Shown here in pieces: positions 44,870-56,370 of a stretch of 64,000 nt of DNA (its first letter is position 1; every line of letters begins with the position of its first letter). The stretch lies in contig NDFF03000092.1 of the NCBI GenBank assembly GCA_002150815.3, positions 372,001 to 436,000 of the forward strand, given 5' to 3'. Source of the DNA: Grammothele lineata (taxonomy: Eukaryota; Basidiomycota; Agaricomycetes; Polyporales; Polyporaceae). The notes under the pieces are model-generated. The model had not been told where the DNA came from. It did no database searches and saw only the letters and a list, made by a program, of their open reading frames with translations. The position numbers and the translations under genes were made by a program.

Positions 44870-46149
44870 ATGGCCGCCGTCGCATCATCCTCGACCCCGA
44901 CCCCGACCTCCGCTCCGACCACGGCGGAGCAGGACGCCCTCAAAGCGCTCACCTTTCAACGCCTGCATCCCAAGACTTACCTGGAGCGCTTCCTCGCGGA
45001 GCGCGTCCGCCCGGACGGCCGCGAGCTTGACGAGTGGCGGGACGTTTCGGTTAACGTTGGTGCGTCTTCTTCACTTTTTCGTTCGAGGGGAATGGGGTTG
45101 GGTAGATAAGAAGCGAGAAATAAGAAGCTGAAGATGGTGCGTGCATGCAGGCTCGATATCGACCGCGGATGGGAGCGCGTTGGTCAGGTTGGGCTCGACG
45201 ACGGTCGTGTGTGGGGTCAAGGCGGAGATCGCGGAGCCGGAGCTAGACAAGCCCAAAGAGGGCTTCTTGGGTGCGTCTTTGCACCCTCCGTTTGCCTAGC
45301 GTCCCTTCATACAGTCTCTCCGGCGATGTTCTTCGTGCACAGTGCCAAATCTTGACCTCCCCGCGATCTGCTCGCCCAAGTTCAAACCCGGGCCGCCGAC
45401 AGACGAGGCGCAAGTGCTCTCGGACCGGCTGAACGACGTCCTCGTCTCGTAAGTACCGTTCGTTCCTCACCCCCTAATCCCCTCGCGCCCCATCGACGCG
45501 CGTATATGCACACCCTTTACGCGTCCCGACCGACGAGTCCAGCCCCATAGGTCGGGGGTCGTGCCGCTCTCCTCGCTGTGCATCGAGCCGGGCAAGGCGG
45601 CGTGGGTGCTCTACGTCGACGCGACGTGTATCAATTACGACGGGAACGCGTTCGACGCGGCGCTCCTAGCTATGGTCGCCGCGCTGAGGAATAGTAAGTC
45701 CGCAGCGTCCTGCTGTTTTATGGGAGTGCGCTAACCGCGGGTCGCGCATACAGCGAAGTTGCCGAAGGCGACGTTCGACGAGGACCGCGGGCGGGCGGTA
45801 TGCACGAGGAAGGTAATGCAGCCGCTTGAGATGAAGAAGCTCCCTACGTCGTACTCGTTCGGCATCTTCGACGGGTCCGTCTTTTCCTCTTTGCGGACGC
45901 GTTTGTACGGCAGGCTCACGCGCATACACCCACCGTAGGACACACCTATTGGCCGACCCGACGTCGTTCGAGGAGCCGCTCCTCGACACGACCGTCTCGG
46001 TCGTGATTGACGATGCGGGCGGCTTGACGTCGGTCATGCAGCTTGGGCTGGGCGTTACGGGCGGAGGGGAGGACGTGATGACGAAGTGCATCGACGCGGC
46101 GAAGGACTGTTGGTCAAAATCCCGGAAGGACATCTACGGCATATCATGA
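44870..46149 (+). CDS. RRP43: exosome core subunit RRP43
   Basis: RNase PH-like, catalytically inactive ring subunit of the RNA exosome, which trims and degrades RNA in nucleus and cytoplasm. Six exons separated by introns of about 50-90 nt. Rebuilt motifs: [21 protein letters not shown] (the RPDGR motif of the family); [66 protein letters not shown]; and [20 protein letters not shown]. This is the Rrp43/EXOSC8 pattern rather than Rrp42 or Rrp45. A Ser/Thr/Pro-rich N-terminal extension of about 25 residues is extra. The last residues ([12 protein letters not shown]) look unlike other fungi, so the final exon boundary may be misjudged. Confidence 0.87.
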
Positions 46150-48561
46150 TATTGCGGATGGCGTCTGCATGGACGCTGAGATGGCTGTTAATGCGTAGGT
46201 GCCCTTCTTCGCTTCTAACACGTGGATGTCGCCCGTGCTCACTTCGAAGTTCGCTGCGCAGGTGGCAGGTGGCAGAATCGTTCATGTGTACACTAGGTTG
46301 GCGCCCTGTGGCTCGAGGAGTCTACCCCAATGATTTCAAAAGATGAACATCATGATGCGGCACGATCAGACGTCCTGAAGGCTGAATTCGAAATCAACCA
46401 CCCTGAAAACTTCATCGATATCGCTCGCTCGGGAGTCAGATCGATCCTACTTCGTGCTGGACGTTCTTCGAAATCACAGGGAATCATGTCCAACAACCCG
46501 GGCAGTCCTCGGCGTGCGCCCAAGCCACAAAATGCCCGCTCTCTTTTGCCGGCCCTTCGTCCCCACGTTATACCCGGTGGCTCCGCGGGACTCACACTTC
46601 CTTGATCGACTTCCGTTACAGACTTGGCAGCCCTTCACGTCGTTCACGCTTCCGATGGTTATACCGTCATCAGGAGGAGCGCCGCTAGCAGACGTAAGGC
46701 GACCGCAGTATGTCGTTACATACATACTTCTCTTCGCGCCCTTCTCAATACTCGCATCCCGATCCGATGCCCCAGAGCGTTAGCGTTCAAACGTTCATCA
46801 GTGGTCTGCGGAGAACTCGAGCTCGGCGAACCCCAACGATTCGGGATTCCCTCGAGGACGGACCGACGCGAGTTGTGCGGCGCGCCGCGCAACCGCCTTC
46901 TGCCTTCTGAAATGTACGCCGTTCGCCTCGAGGCGCTGCGGTAGGTGGGTATATCCCGATCTCGCGGTATATGCGGGCAGGGATGGTCATCGCTGGGGGT
47001 AACAGTTTCAGATGAAGAGCTGGTTCTCGGGACTTCGACCTGCTTCGACATCCCCAACGAGCCTTAGCTCGCGCGGCCCTTTCTGAGAGAAATTTCCAGT
47101 CACCAGCATGAAGGTTCGGGTCTCGACGACCTCAATGGCCACTCAACGGCCACTCAACGGCCGACATGTTTCTGTCAGAATCGGGCTGGTTTGTGTGGAT
47201 GGGTGTTGGCTCATGAGGGCACCTTGTGGAATTCATATCGGATCCTACCCATCTGCACCCAAGACGCGATCGATGGGTATATCACAGCACTTGGGGAAAT
47301 ACCACCCCCACCTTCCTTGTTGCCACTACGAATCACATGCATAGTGGGTTCCCGCCATATCTGAATCGATTCATGCCTTGTTGAATACCATTGTCCACGG
47401 GCAGGGTAGAGTCTCTGCGGCGGGTACGGAGTCACGCCAATTCCGTACTTCTTCACCACGCTTCCCGTCCCACACCGATGTTGACTCGTTGAACGCTTTG
47501 CAGACCCGTGTAAATCGGATAGTCTCGCCCGTTCTCCAGCCAACCGTCTAGCACGGGGCCTTATTCCGATGAACCCTACTCACCGCGTATCGTCTCTCGG
47601 GGAAAGCGGGCAGCAAAACAGGTCTAGTGACTTTTTGCCCGTTGTGGCATCGCGTGCAGAACAAAACAACGGTACTTTTGGTGCATTTTAACAGCCTTCT
47701 GCCCTGCCACTGGCACAAGGGGGGTCACGAGCCTGACTGACGGCTTTCGCCGACAGAGAATACTTACGGGTATGCCGCCTACCACGTCCCAGTCGGGAGC
47801 TGTGCACACGAGGACGCTGATGCGCTGATGCGCCCCGCCGCCGTGTGCCTGATGCCCGCCGCCTACGGCTGATGAAAGGCTATTCTTGGCCCGAGCGACG
47901 CCGGGGCTCACAGCTAACCCGAGCGACGCCGAGGTCGTCACGGCGAGCACGCCGTTGTCGGTGAGTCCCAACCGCATGTTGCTTGCCGACGTATGTGCTT
48001 TGACGTGGATCGTCGGGCTCGCATGGACACAGGAGTGACTCGAAAACTAAGAAGTACTGTCCTACCTGAGCTCAAACCACCTCCGGTTCTTTCAGGTGAG
48101 CCTCAAAAGCTTGAAAGCTTGAACTTTCGACACAGACTGTTTAACATGCTTGTTGACGCTTCTACGGACCCGCGCAGATCCTCGGTGCGCTTTCAAGATA
48201 CCGACCGAGTGCAACACCCACAGCTGTCAACGCCTCGCTCGACGTCGCGTAGCCGTCAAATTCAATTCAATCACTTCTAGGCCCGACGCAGGGCAACTGC
48301 ATCAGCGCCGCTCGGTTCCGACGGCGGGCGGACGGGCTGCGGCGGTCGTTTGGCCGCGCCGACGTTGAATGGCCGACTCGAACTGGTCGCGGCTCGAGTC
48401 ATCGTCGTCTCCGCCGTGCGGGAGGGACTTGTGGGCCGTCGCCGAGGTATAAGAAGCAGCCCGTTGTCGACTGAGGACCTCACTGCTCTGCAGCACTCGA
48501 GCTTTCCTTCCCCTTCACGATCCAAGTTCTCCTCGTCTCTTCACCCCTCACGACTGCCAAG
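46150..48561. other. intergenic region, no supported gene
   Basis: 2.4 kb with no recognisable coding segment on either strand. A small direct repeat of GGCCACTCAAC lies near 47138-47165. The last about 120 bases form the promoter of the LysM gene. Confidence 0.4.
48448..48454 (+). promoter_or_regulatory. TATA box of the LysM gene
   Basis: TATAAGA about 110 bases before the ATG at 48562, followed by a leader with C/T-rich stretches. Confidence 0.55.
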
Positions 48562-49183
48562 ATGTTCGCCGTCTCCCAGCTCGCTCTCGCTGCCTTCATG
48601 GCCGTCGCTACCATCGGTGGTGAGTACCCCCTATCTACCTGCTAAGACGTTTGACTGACGCAGCCCCCTCCTCACATCGACAGCCCACGCGCAGGAGCCC
48701 AACTGTGCGCGCAACTACACCGTCGCCCTCGGGGACACTTGCGATGGCATCTCGGCCAAGGAGAACGTGTCGATGTACCAGCTCGCGACCGTCAACGCGG
48801 ACAAGATCGATGCTGCGTGCGACAACCTCGCGCTCGGCGAGGTGCGTCTCCTTTCGCTTCATGCGCAGGTACCTTCACTATGGTCGAGCAGCCAGGGCTG
48901 ACTCGAATCTTAATAGCCTCTTTGCCTCGGGATCACTGGCGAGGACTGCGAGGTGACTCACGTCGTCGTCTCTGGGGACTCGTGCCCCGGAATTGCACAG
49001 CTCGCGGGGACGACGGAGGACATCCTCCTCGCGAATAACCCGAACGTGAACGCGGCTTGCACAAACATCTACCCTGGCGAGGTGCGTGCGCATGTTCTCA
49101 ACCATCAAGGAAACTGTGCTTACGATTTTGGTCAGGTTCTGTGCATCGCTAACGAGGTCATCGTCAAATCGTCGAGCACCTGA
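48562..49183 (+). CDS. small secreted protein with two LysM domains
   Basis: Exons 48562-48619, 48684-48841, 48917-49081 and 49136-49183 give 142 residues. A signal peptide is clear (MFAVSQLALAAFMAVATIG, likely cut after AHA). Two LysM repeats follow: CARNYTVALGDTCDGISAKE to NLALGEPLCL, and CEVTHVVVSGDSCPGIAQLA to NIYPGEVLCI. Each has paired cysteines and the LysM pattern of YxVxxGDxC, N, and a closing P/LGExLCI. LysM binds chitin or related N-acetylglucosamine polymers. Fungal proteins of this layout either shield hyphal chitin from host recognition or act on the fungus's own wall. No catalytic domain is present. Which role applies depends on the species' lifestyle and cannot be told here. 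Confidence 0.9.
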
Positions 49184-49667
49184 GGGAGAGGGACGTGCGG
49201 GATTCTGTGGGATGGGTCTCAAGTTTTCTCTTTGTAGTTTGGATATGATCAGGTTTTAATGGGATGTTACGCTCTATGCTTTGGCCCGACGAATGTCGTC
49301 CGATTCCAAGAGTTGGACCGCGAGCATTCTACGGAGAATCGCGACTGGATTACAGGCTTCCGTCCTTGTTTTATTCTGACTTTGACGATATCTTTGCCCG
49401 AGTTGGCCTTGTATCATTTCGATCGAGTTTTGGTGCGATCATACAGCACGTCCGGTGCTCATAGGTCCAGCCTGAGTGGTACCAGCACGCTTTGGACCAA
49501 GGGACCACCGGATGGCAGACAACGCGCAACTGGAGAGGACGTACCCCTCAAACCGCTTCACGATCCCGGATATGCTATGATGGGGGACTTGAAAAACGTA
49601 TAGAAGATGCGATGCGAAGAATACAGCGAGGTGGCGGTCGTACAGGAACGCGAGCACTGAAAGAGAA
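49184..49667. other. intergenic region between the LysM gene and RPB10
   Basis: Convergent 3' ends. No gene and no notable repeat. Confidence 0.4.
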
Positions 49668-50163
49668 TCAACCCATATTTGCGAGGCGGTCCTTCGTCTT
49701 CCGCTCGTTGGCTACAGCAGGGAGCGCGTCAGCACACCGAGGGAAAACGGAGGAAGAATAGAAATGAGATAGACAGGAAACGTGGATAAGACGTACGGTT
49801 GTATTGTAGGAGCTTCTCGATGAGGTCGACGTGTGTGAGGACCATCCTCCGGCAGCAGTAACGCTTCAGCTGGAGCTGGTCCAAAGCCTCTCTGTTTCAC
49901 GCAAAAGCAGCAGTGCATGAGCATGGAAGTCCCTCGCATGAGGACGTGAAGGGCGGTATGGGAGCGTGGCAAGAGTGGCGAGGGGACAGGCAGAGAGGAA
50001 CTCAAGGACTCACCCCTCACTGTAATCCTTCTCTAGTAACGCCAGGTACGCGTTCCACTTATCTCCAACAACTTTGCCACACGAGAAACATCGCACTGGA
50101 ATAATCTGTGCGCATACAACAGGTCAGCAGAGCGGAACGGCGTAAACGGAGCGTGCTCACCAT
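49668..50163 (-). CDS. RPB10: RNA polymerase subunit Rpb10 (ABC10-beta)
   Basis: Small zinc-binding subunit common to RNA polymerases I, II and III. Four tiny exons on the minus strand: 50163-50161 (only the ATG), 50105-50014, 49891-49797 and 49711-49668. All phases fit and give 77 residues. The protein reads [17 protein letters not shown], then [38 protein letters not shown] and NERKTKDRL. Zinc ligands are C7, C10, C44 and C45, the atypical CX2C...CC arrangement of the family. Because each exon is short and the first is a bare start codon, the gene is easily missed by open-frame scans. Introns are 55, 122 and 85 nt. Confidence 0.96.
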
Positions 50164-52181
50164 CGCGGTCAGAGGCAAGGGCGAAAATGGGCGCTGACCC
50201 TAACCCGAACTGGATGCCGAAGGATGCGCCCGGCAGGCGGCCCGAAGCTATAGGACTACGCCGCCCTCAGCTCGTTCTCTCATGATCATCCTTTTCGTAA
50301 GTACGTGTCTCTTTCAGCCTCTGTCAGTCGGTCTCAGCGATATCATCACGGTTCTGGAACCTTGTGACAAAACGAACAAACATTTAACTTTCTGGACCTA
50401 GGACTCACAATATTCTCTACTACAACTTGAATGCGACTGCCAACTTCCGCGCCGGTAGTTGCCTATGGACGAACCTGGGGTGATGATCTAACAAGCTTCA
50501 TACCCTTGGCATAAGTACTCTCTCAAGTTCTGAGGTTACGGTATCCGCTGTAAGACTAAGATCAGTGTATTGAGGTGAGTGCAGTCGAACAGGTACCGTC
50601 AAGGCACCGCCATAGCCTCTTGCTCACTCACATCCGTCGCAAGGCGATCACATCGTTCAAACTTGCATCGCGTAGAAAAGATCGGAACGTGGACTTGAAG
50701 CTAATACAGCACCCTTAGTGTATATCAGGAGGTACATCGTTACTAGTATTCTTCCTCATTGAGGATTCCACGACGCTCACCCGCATTCCTCGTGTACCCA
50801 CCCTTTCGAACGGAGTTTGTTGTCATTCTTAACCTCGCCTTCGTCTCCATAGCCAGTATGATACCCAGGTCTCATACGTTTCACTGTCTACATGCTTCTC
50901 TTCAGCCGTCCTTCTACTGGCCGCGCGCCGATACCGTCTTCCTCGTTCACTTATCTCGTTCGCACACGGCAAAGCTCTCAGAGCAATCAAGCCTCAACGT
51001 ATCCTCCCCAAGATCGATACCGTCAAGACATCGCTGGAGCTCCTGAGAAGAGCTTCGAACGTTTTTCCTGGCCCCGTTCAATTAGCGACGAAGGCGTTGC
51101 TTGAATTCATTATCATGATTGTTGAGGTGCGTAATTCTCCTGGTTTCACACCCTGAGTGCGAACTTAGCACACGACATGTAACGAGCCAAAGGAAATAAG
51201 GAGGGCGCAGAGAAGTCCCTTGTTATCGCTCGAGACTCAGTAGAGGTCATCGTGGTCACTACAGGCGATCTTCTCAGCAACACGAAGGATGCACAGTTCG
51301 ACAACACCGTCGAAGATTGGCATCTGGCACGGTTGGTCGAGTTACTGACAAGCAAGGACATGCCGGAGTTGTCAAGAGGAGTAGTCTCGCGCTCGATAAC
51401 TCCCTTGTCCTGTTCCAGATATGCGATTTTCGCAGTTTCATCGCTCATTCCTTTTGACTTGGTTATCCGCCCCCTGGCCATCACGCAAGTGGAGGGGGGG
51501 CTCAGCCAACGCAGATTTTCACAATGATGTCGAACAACAAAAATATGCGCTGGTACACTTTGTGATACTCGCCTCGGGCTGGTGGTGAATTTGTTCCCAA
51601 GCTTACGCTTTGTCCCATCTCGATGACAGGTCTCACCGCGGGCGGCCGCGACCGCCCGACGCTTGTGCCGCCCCGGCTCATTATGTCGACGCTTGGTTGC
51701 CACTGGATCGCGTATAACCATAAATGACAGCGCGAAGGCCAAAGTAAACTCCGCAGATTTATCCCTCGTCTTTCCTTGGCGATTGTGAGGTCAAAGGAGG
51801 CTCTAGCGCACCGTAAAGCTCCAGCTGCTATGCTCCGTGCGAGGCGTTTAGTGCGCACCACAAGTCCCGCCGCTCTCCATTGCCGCGGCCGGACCACAGT
51901 CTATGCGCTAAGCGAGTAGGTGGTGATCTCCTCTCGCTTTACCAGGATGGAGCCTCTGCTGTCAGCAAGCCTGCCCGCAGCCCCGGACTCACCTCCCGTT
52001 CGGTATATAAACCTACCCTCTTCCAACCCCAAGTCCCAGACCCTCCCAACGCACCGTCGTCCGCACCAAAGGTAGTGTTCTCTTCCTCTTCTCCCAAGAC
52101 CGTCCACTGGATATTGACATCTAATCTTACTTTCTCTAGCCGTTCTGAAGAGCCTCTCAGTATTCATCAAGTAGCCTCAGC
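50164..52181. other. intergenic region with a possible gene remnant
   Basis: Mostly without recognisable coding sequence. A helical segment of about 40 codons at about 51009-51127 ends at a good donor site (GAG/GTGCGT) and may be a remnant of an NLR-type gene. TATATAAA at 52004-52011 probably serves the orphan gene at 52182. Confidence 0.45.
52004..52011 (+). promoter_or_regulatory. TATA box of the orphan gene at 52182
   Basis: TATATAAA about 170 bases before the ATG. An intron could lie in the leader between them. Confidence 0.5.
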
Positions 52182-52971
52182 ATGGATTACGTCGTTCTGA
52201 TTGACTCGGAGGAGAACAAGACCGTGTATGCGGATCCTGAGTTCACCGTCCTGGACGCGGTCAAGAACCCCTACGAAAGCATGACAGCCCGGCCCTCCAA
52301 CCAACGCCAATGGGACGGAATCTACAAAACCCAATGCGTCTTCATGCGTCCTGGCGACAAGACAGCCGGGTGGAAGTACGAAGAAGTAGATCAGCGCGCC
52401 TACGGAGTTCTCTCCGACTTTGGCAAAGAGGCGTTCTCGACGGTGGGCAACGGGGGGAAGGGGGAGCCGATCCCCCGGCACATCGAGTTTGGCACGTTCG
52501 TCATCAAGGTACGTCCGTCTCTCTCGACCGCCACGGACTTCCACTCTTCAAGTTCGCGTGCTTAATAGGGGGTTTTAATTAGGCTCGAGGTCTGGAGGAT
52601 CTCCCCGTTGGATGCCGCAAGTTCCAACTTCCGCTCCAGTCGAACGGCCCATCGGGACCCCTCTCAAAGATCCGCCTAGCTCAGGCGATCTTCGCTCATA
52701 TCAAGAGCCTTTTGGCCGCAAACGCGCGTCCGAGGGTGAGTCTCCGGTACCTCACTTATCACTGGCGATGCAGACGCTCACTGGCACACGCGCACGATGG
52801 AACTACTACCAGAACGCCAGAGCGATAGGTGGGGCTGTCAATTACTTTGCGCTGCCCGTTGATGTGCCGGCGACGCTGTCCATTGACGACCTCGTTCTGC
52901 TGTGGGTCGAAAACGAAGGCGCGGACGACGCGACTTTCGTGGTGACGCTCGGAACTCGGATCCGTCGGTAA
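52182..52971 (+). CDS. orphan protein of unknown function
   Basis: Not recognised. Three exons (52182-52508, 52583-52735, 52774-52971), all phase 0 with canonical sites, give 225 residues. It begins MDYVVLIDSEENKTVYADPE. There is no signal peptide or membrane span. The first half is mixed alpha/beta with many aromatic residues (QWDGIYKTQCVFMRPGD, GWKYEEVDQRAYGVLSDFG). The second half has the helical segment LSKIRLAQAIFAHIKSLLAA and the strand-rich segment SIDDLVLLWVENEGADDATF. The consistent phases, the TATA box upstream and codon use like the neighbours support a real gene. The 40-nt second intron is short but carries a plausible acceptor. Confidence 0.65.
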
Positions 52972-53561
52972 TTGTGGTCGTAATTCGTATACGTACTGTA
53001 TTCTGTCACTGTGTTCGCAATGGTATCGGTTGTAGGTCCGAATATCGGCCCCTGGGCCCGAATATCCTAACAAACCTCGAGCTGAGGATGTGAAACGGAA
53101 TCGCAGAACACAGGGCAACGGAAGTTGACATTGAAGGCTACGGCGACTCCTTTCCAGACATCTCCGGACACTGGCTTGGCGTTGCTGAGTGGTCCCAGCA
53201 GGCAAGCACGTCGTGCAGGCATGGACTCCCGCATATTGAGCATTGACCGCCGAACGCTGATCGTTATTGGCACACACGCCCAGTGCATCACGCTGCAGGT
53301 ACACAACGAGCTTCAAGTTAAGAATTCCCAATAAAGCCAGCCTCCTATACGCACCGGAGGGAGCCGGCCAAACAAATAACCTATAATACATGTACAACTC
53401 CTAGCCAATGCCTATCCAGACTCATCACCATCACCATCACCATCATCGCCGGTCGTGAGTCGTGTCATGTCAAGTCGTGAGCGTGAAGTGAGCGCAGGCG
53501 GCCTTCTTCGATGCCGGAATCGAGTCTCCGAGTCGTTCGGCGAGTCCACTCCGGGCGGGGT
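52972..53561. other. convergent 3' region with a CATCAC microsatellite
   Basis: Between the orphan gene and the stop of the PX-GH18 gene. A (CATCAC)n-type run lies at 53421-53446. No gene is seen. Confidence 0.4.
53421..53446. repeat. CATCAC hexanucleotide microsatellite
   Basis: Four to five near-perfect units, downstream of the PX-GH18 stop codon. Confidence 0.75.
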
Positions 53562-56370
53562 TTACTTGCCCAAGTTCGAGCGGATGACGTTCTGGAGCGC
53601 CACGCCGTCGTCCTGCCAAGCCACGCCATCCACGTCAGCTCCCGTTGCACATCAAACCCAGACTAAGCCATAGCACACGCCCGGTGCGGAGTGACGGGCA
53701 AGAGTCGAAAGGCGAAGAAAGAGAAAGAGAAAACGCACCTGGTCCAACGACCACGTGAAGCACCCGCCCATGCCGTTCTGCTTCGCGAAGAGCGCCTTGT
53801 CCCCGAGCGACCACGTGTCGTCGTAGGTGACGACGACCTTGCGCGAGGTGTCGTACAGGAAGGGCGTGTCGCTGCAGTCGTCCCAGGCTGTGTGCACCCA
53901 CAAGCAAGCACAAATCGCCGTCAGCGTGATCGTTCCGAGCCGACTCACGAACGAGCACCGTTCGAAACGGTGACAGCTGGTGGGAGGAAGGGTTGGGGAG
54001 GAAAGACGCACCCATAGTATACCCATTCGCCGCCGTGTACGTCCCGTCCGAGTTCTTCTGGAGCGCGCCGAGCGCGACGAGCTGGTTGAACGGGATCTGC
54101 TGCCCAAAGTACGCGCTCAGGTCGCCCGTCGCCTCCGCCTCCTCCTCGCCCTCCTTGGCCTTCGTCTTCTTCGGCTCCTTGGAGCGCGCGTGTGCGCCCT
54201 TCAGGGCGTTCGGCTCGCCTTTCTCCTCCTCCTCGGCACCGTCGTCCTGGGGTTCGACAGCCGTGGAAACCTCCTTCGCCTTCGTTGGGACGGGGCACGC
54301 AACCCCCCTCCCCCCAAACCCCTTCAACCCCAACACCCCCTCCCCATACGCCCTCACATCAAACCCCGGCATCGGCAGCGCGATCTCATGCAGCGTCGTC
54401 TTGCTGCTCTGCGACACGTACCCATACAGCGGGAGCCCCAGCAGCAACTTCGACGCCGGAAAGCCGGCGGCGGTCCACTGCTGGAGCGCGGCTTGGGCGG
54501 AATATTGCGGGAGGGTGGAGTTGCCGCAGAGGTTGCCGAGGGGGGCGTTGGGCCCGGGGGAGGAGGAGGCGCCCCAGGTGTCGTAGTTCCTGTGTGGTGC
54601 GGGGAACACGGGAGGTCAGGAAGGTGTCTCGGGAAGGAATTATGGGCAGAAGGGAGAGGGAGACTGACATAATGTTCGCATAAGTCATCACCGAGGCGTA
54701 CGCAGACACGTCCGTCAACGGGGACCCGTTCGAGCCCGTCCACGGTAGCGGGGTGACCGCGGCGGAGATGATCTTGGACGAGCCGAGCGCGGTGCGGAGA
54801 GACTTGAAGAACGAGAGGAGGTTGGCCGCGTCCGAGGACGAGTGCGGGTTCCCTGCGCCGGACTCGTTGGGGTATTCCTAGTAAGTCGAATCATTCGCGA
54901 ACGCGTTAGGATACACCAAAAGCAAGGGAAGGGCATGGGATGGGAACTTGCCCAATCGATGTCAATCCCTAAAACGGCACGCGTCAGCCCCAGAAGAATC
55001 GTGGACGTTAGTTACCATGCGAACGCACCGTCAAGACTGTACGTATTAACTGCGCTGACGCACGCATTGACGAACGTCGTACGGTTCGCAGACGAGCTCA
55101 TCGCCTGTGAGAAATAGTAGCTTCCGCCCCAGCCACCTATGACGTAGCGCGGTCAGGTGCGCCCTCCCTGAATAGCTCGACCAAAATCGCACTCACCGAT
55201 GGAAAGCACGACCTTGGTGCCCTTGCCGCTGTTATGCGCGCTCGAGACGAGCGTCTTGAGCGTCGAGGTCGAGCCCGAGTCGAAGGAGATCCCCGAGGAC
55301 GAGTTGGGCGTCGCGAACGCTAGCAGCAGTCCCACCACATGTCAGCAAATCGCATACGCGTGCGCCGATACGGCGGCGAAAAAGGCAAAGTTAGAGTTGC
55401 CACTGCTGTGCAGCCTCAGGGCGCTCCGGCGATAGAGCGACGGCGTATAGTGGCGCGGGCATCCCGGTGATGATCGCTGACGCCTGACGCTAGAACCCCG
55501 CCCGTCCGGCGCTCGTGTGCGCTCTGAGCAAAACTGGGGGGCCGCGCGCTGCTCGGGTACGGGAACATGTGAACGCGGGGGAGTGCATGTTGGTTGCCAA
55601 ATCACGGTTCTTCAGCGCATGTCCTCGAAAGCGAGCCTCATGTGGGTATATGCGCTGATTGCACCGTACGGCGCAGCATAGAGTCGACGGACGACGAGAT
55701 GCCCACGCGCGCGCGCGGAAGCAGTCCCGAAGATAGTACAAAGGGAAGCGCGTCGAGAGTCGGGACGATAACGACGGACGCACCGAAAAGGAGGATATCA
55801 AACTTCGAGAAGTCGAGGCTGTTCGGCGGGTTGCTGTCCGAGGACCAGTCCGGATAGTACGCGGCAGCGATCGGCGTCGTCGCCTCGGCCGCCAAGCGGG
55901 ACTGCGCCTCGAGAGCGGCCTTGCGCGAGAGGGTCGAGGGGAGGGCGTCTTCCATGCTGAAGGTGCCGGCTGAGGTCGAGGGCTGGGAGGGCGTGAGGAA
56001 GTCGAGGAGGAACTTGTGCGCCCGGAACTGGGGGGATTGGAGGAGACCCGTGAGGTAGGCGGACAGTCCGGCCTTGCGCTCGGTGATGAGGGTGTCGTCT
56101 AGCCACGCGGAGGGGACGAAAGTGGTTGCGAGAATGCGCTTTGGAGGAAGCGATCCGGGGTCGTTTAGGGTATCATGGAGGGCGACGAACTGGGAGGCAG
56201 TTAGTGAAACGGAGCGAGAGCAAAGCGCGAAGGTGGCCTACGTCGGAGTAACGCTTGGAGATGGAGGACGTCTTGCCCTGCGCGGTCTTGACCTCGACCG
56301 TGTAGAGAATGTGGGGCCTCGGGGAGGAGGCGGTAGTGTGGCCGACAACGGACGCGGACGCGATAGCCAT
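53562..56370 (-). CDS. PX domain-GH18 chitinase fusion
   Basis: The N-terminus from MAIASASVVGH through ILYTVEVKTAQGKTSSISKR, FVALHDTLND, PPKRILATTF and FRAHKFLLDFL has the layout of a PX domain, which binds phosphoinositides on endosomal membranes. After a linker the GH18 barrel starts: AAYYPDWSSDSNPPNSLDF, then FDILLF/AFATP, KVVLSIGGWGGSYYFS, the catalytic signature SLDGIDIDWEYP with its Glu (rebuilt across an intron), VMTYANIMNYDTWG, LLLGLPLYGYV and GGCFTWSLDQ. The PX end, the linker and the first barrel strand lie in one exon (about 55784-56189), so the fusion is not a splicing guess. There is no signal peptide, unusual for a chitinase. A charged Lys/Glu-rich insert of about 70 residues sits late in the barrel. 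An intron of 464 nt (55320-55783) follows barrel strand 1. Confidence 0.85.

Noticed and set aside
46150..46197. Possible extra RRP43 exon after the TGA at 46147
   Set aside because: The short frame ([16 protein letters not shown]) has no splice link that I can defend.
51146..51742. 198-codon minus-strand frame
   Set aside because: No resemblance to known proteins and no promoter or splice support; kept only as unassigned intergenic DNA.
53980..54672. 230-codon plus-strand frame opposite the chitinase
   Set aside because: Arg/Leu-rich shadow of the GH18 exons.
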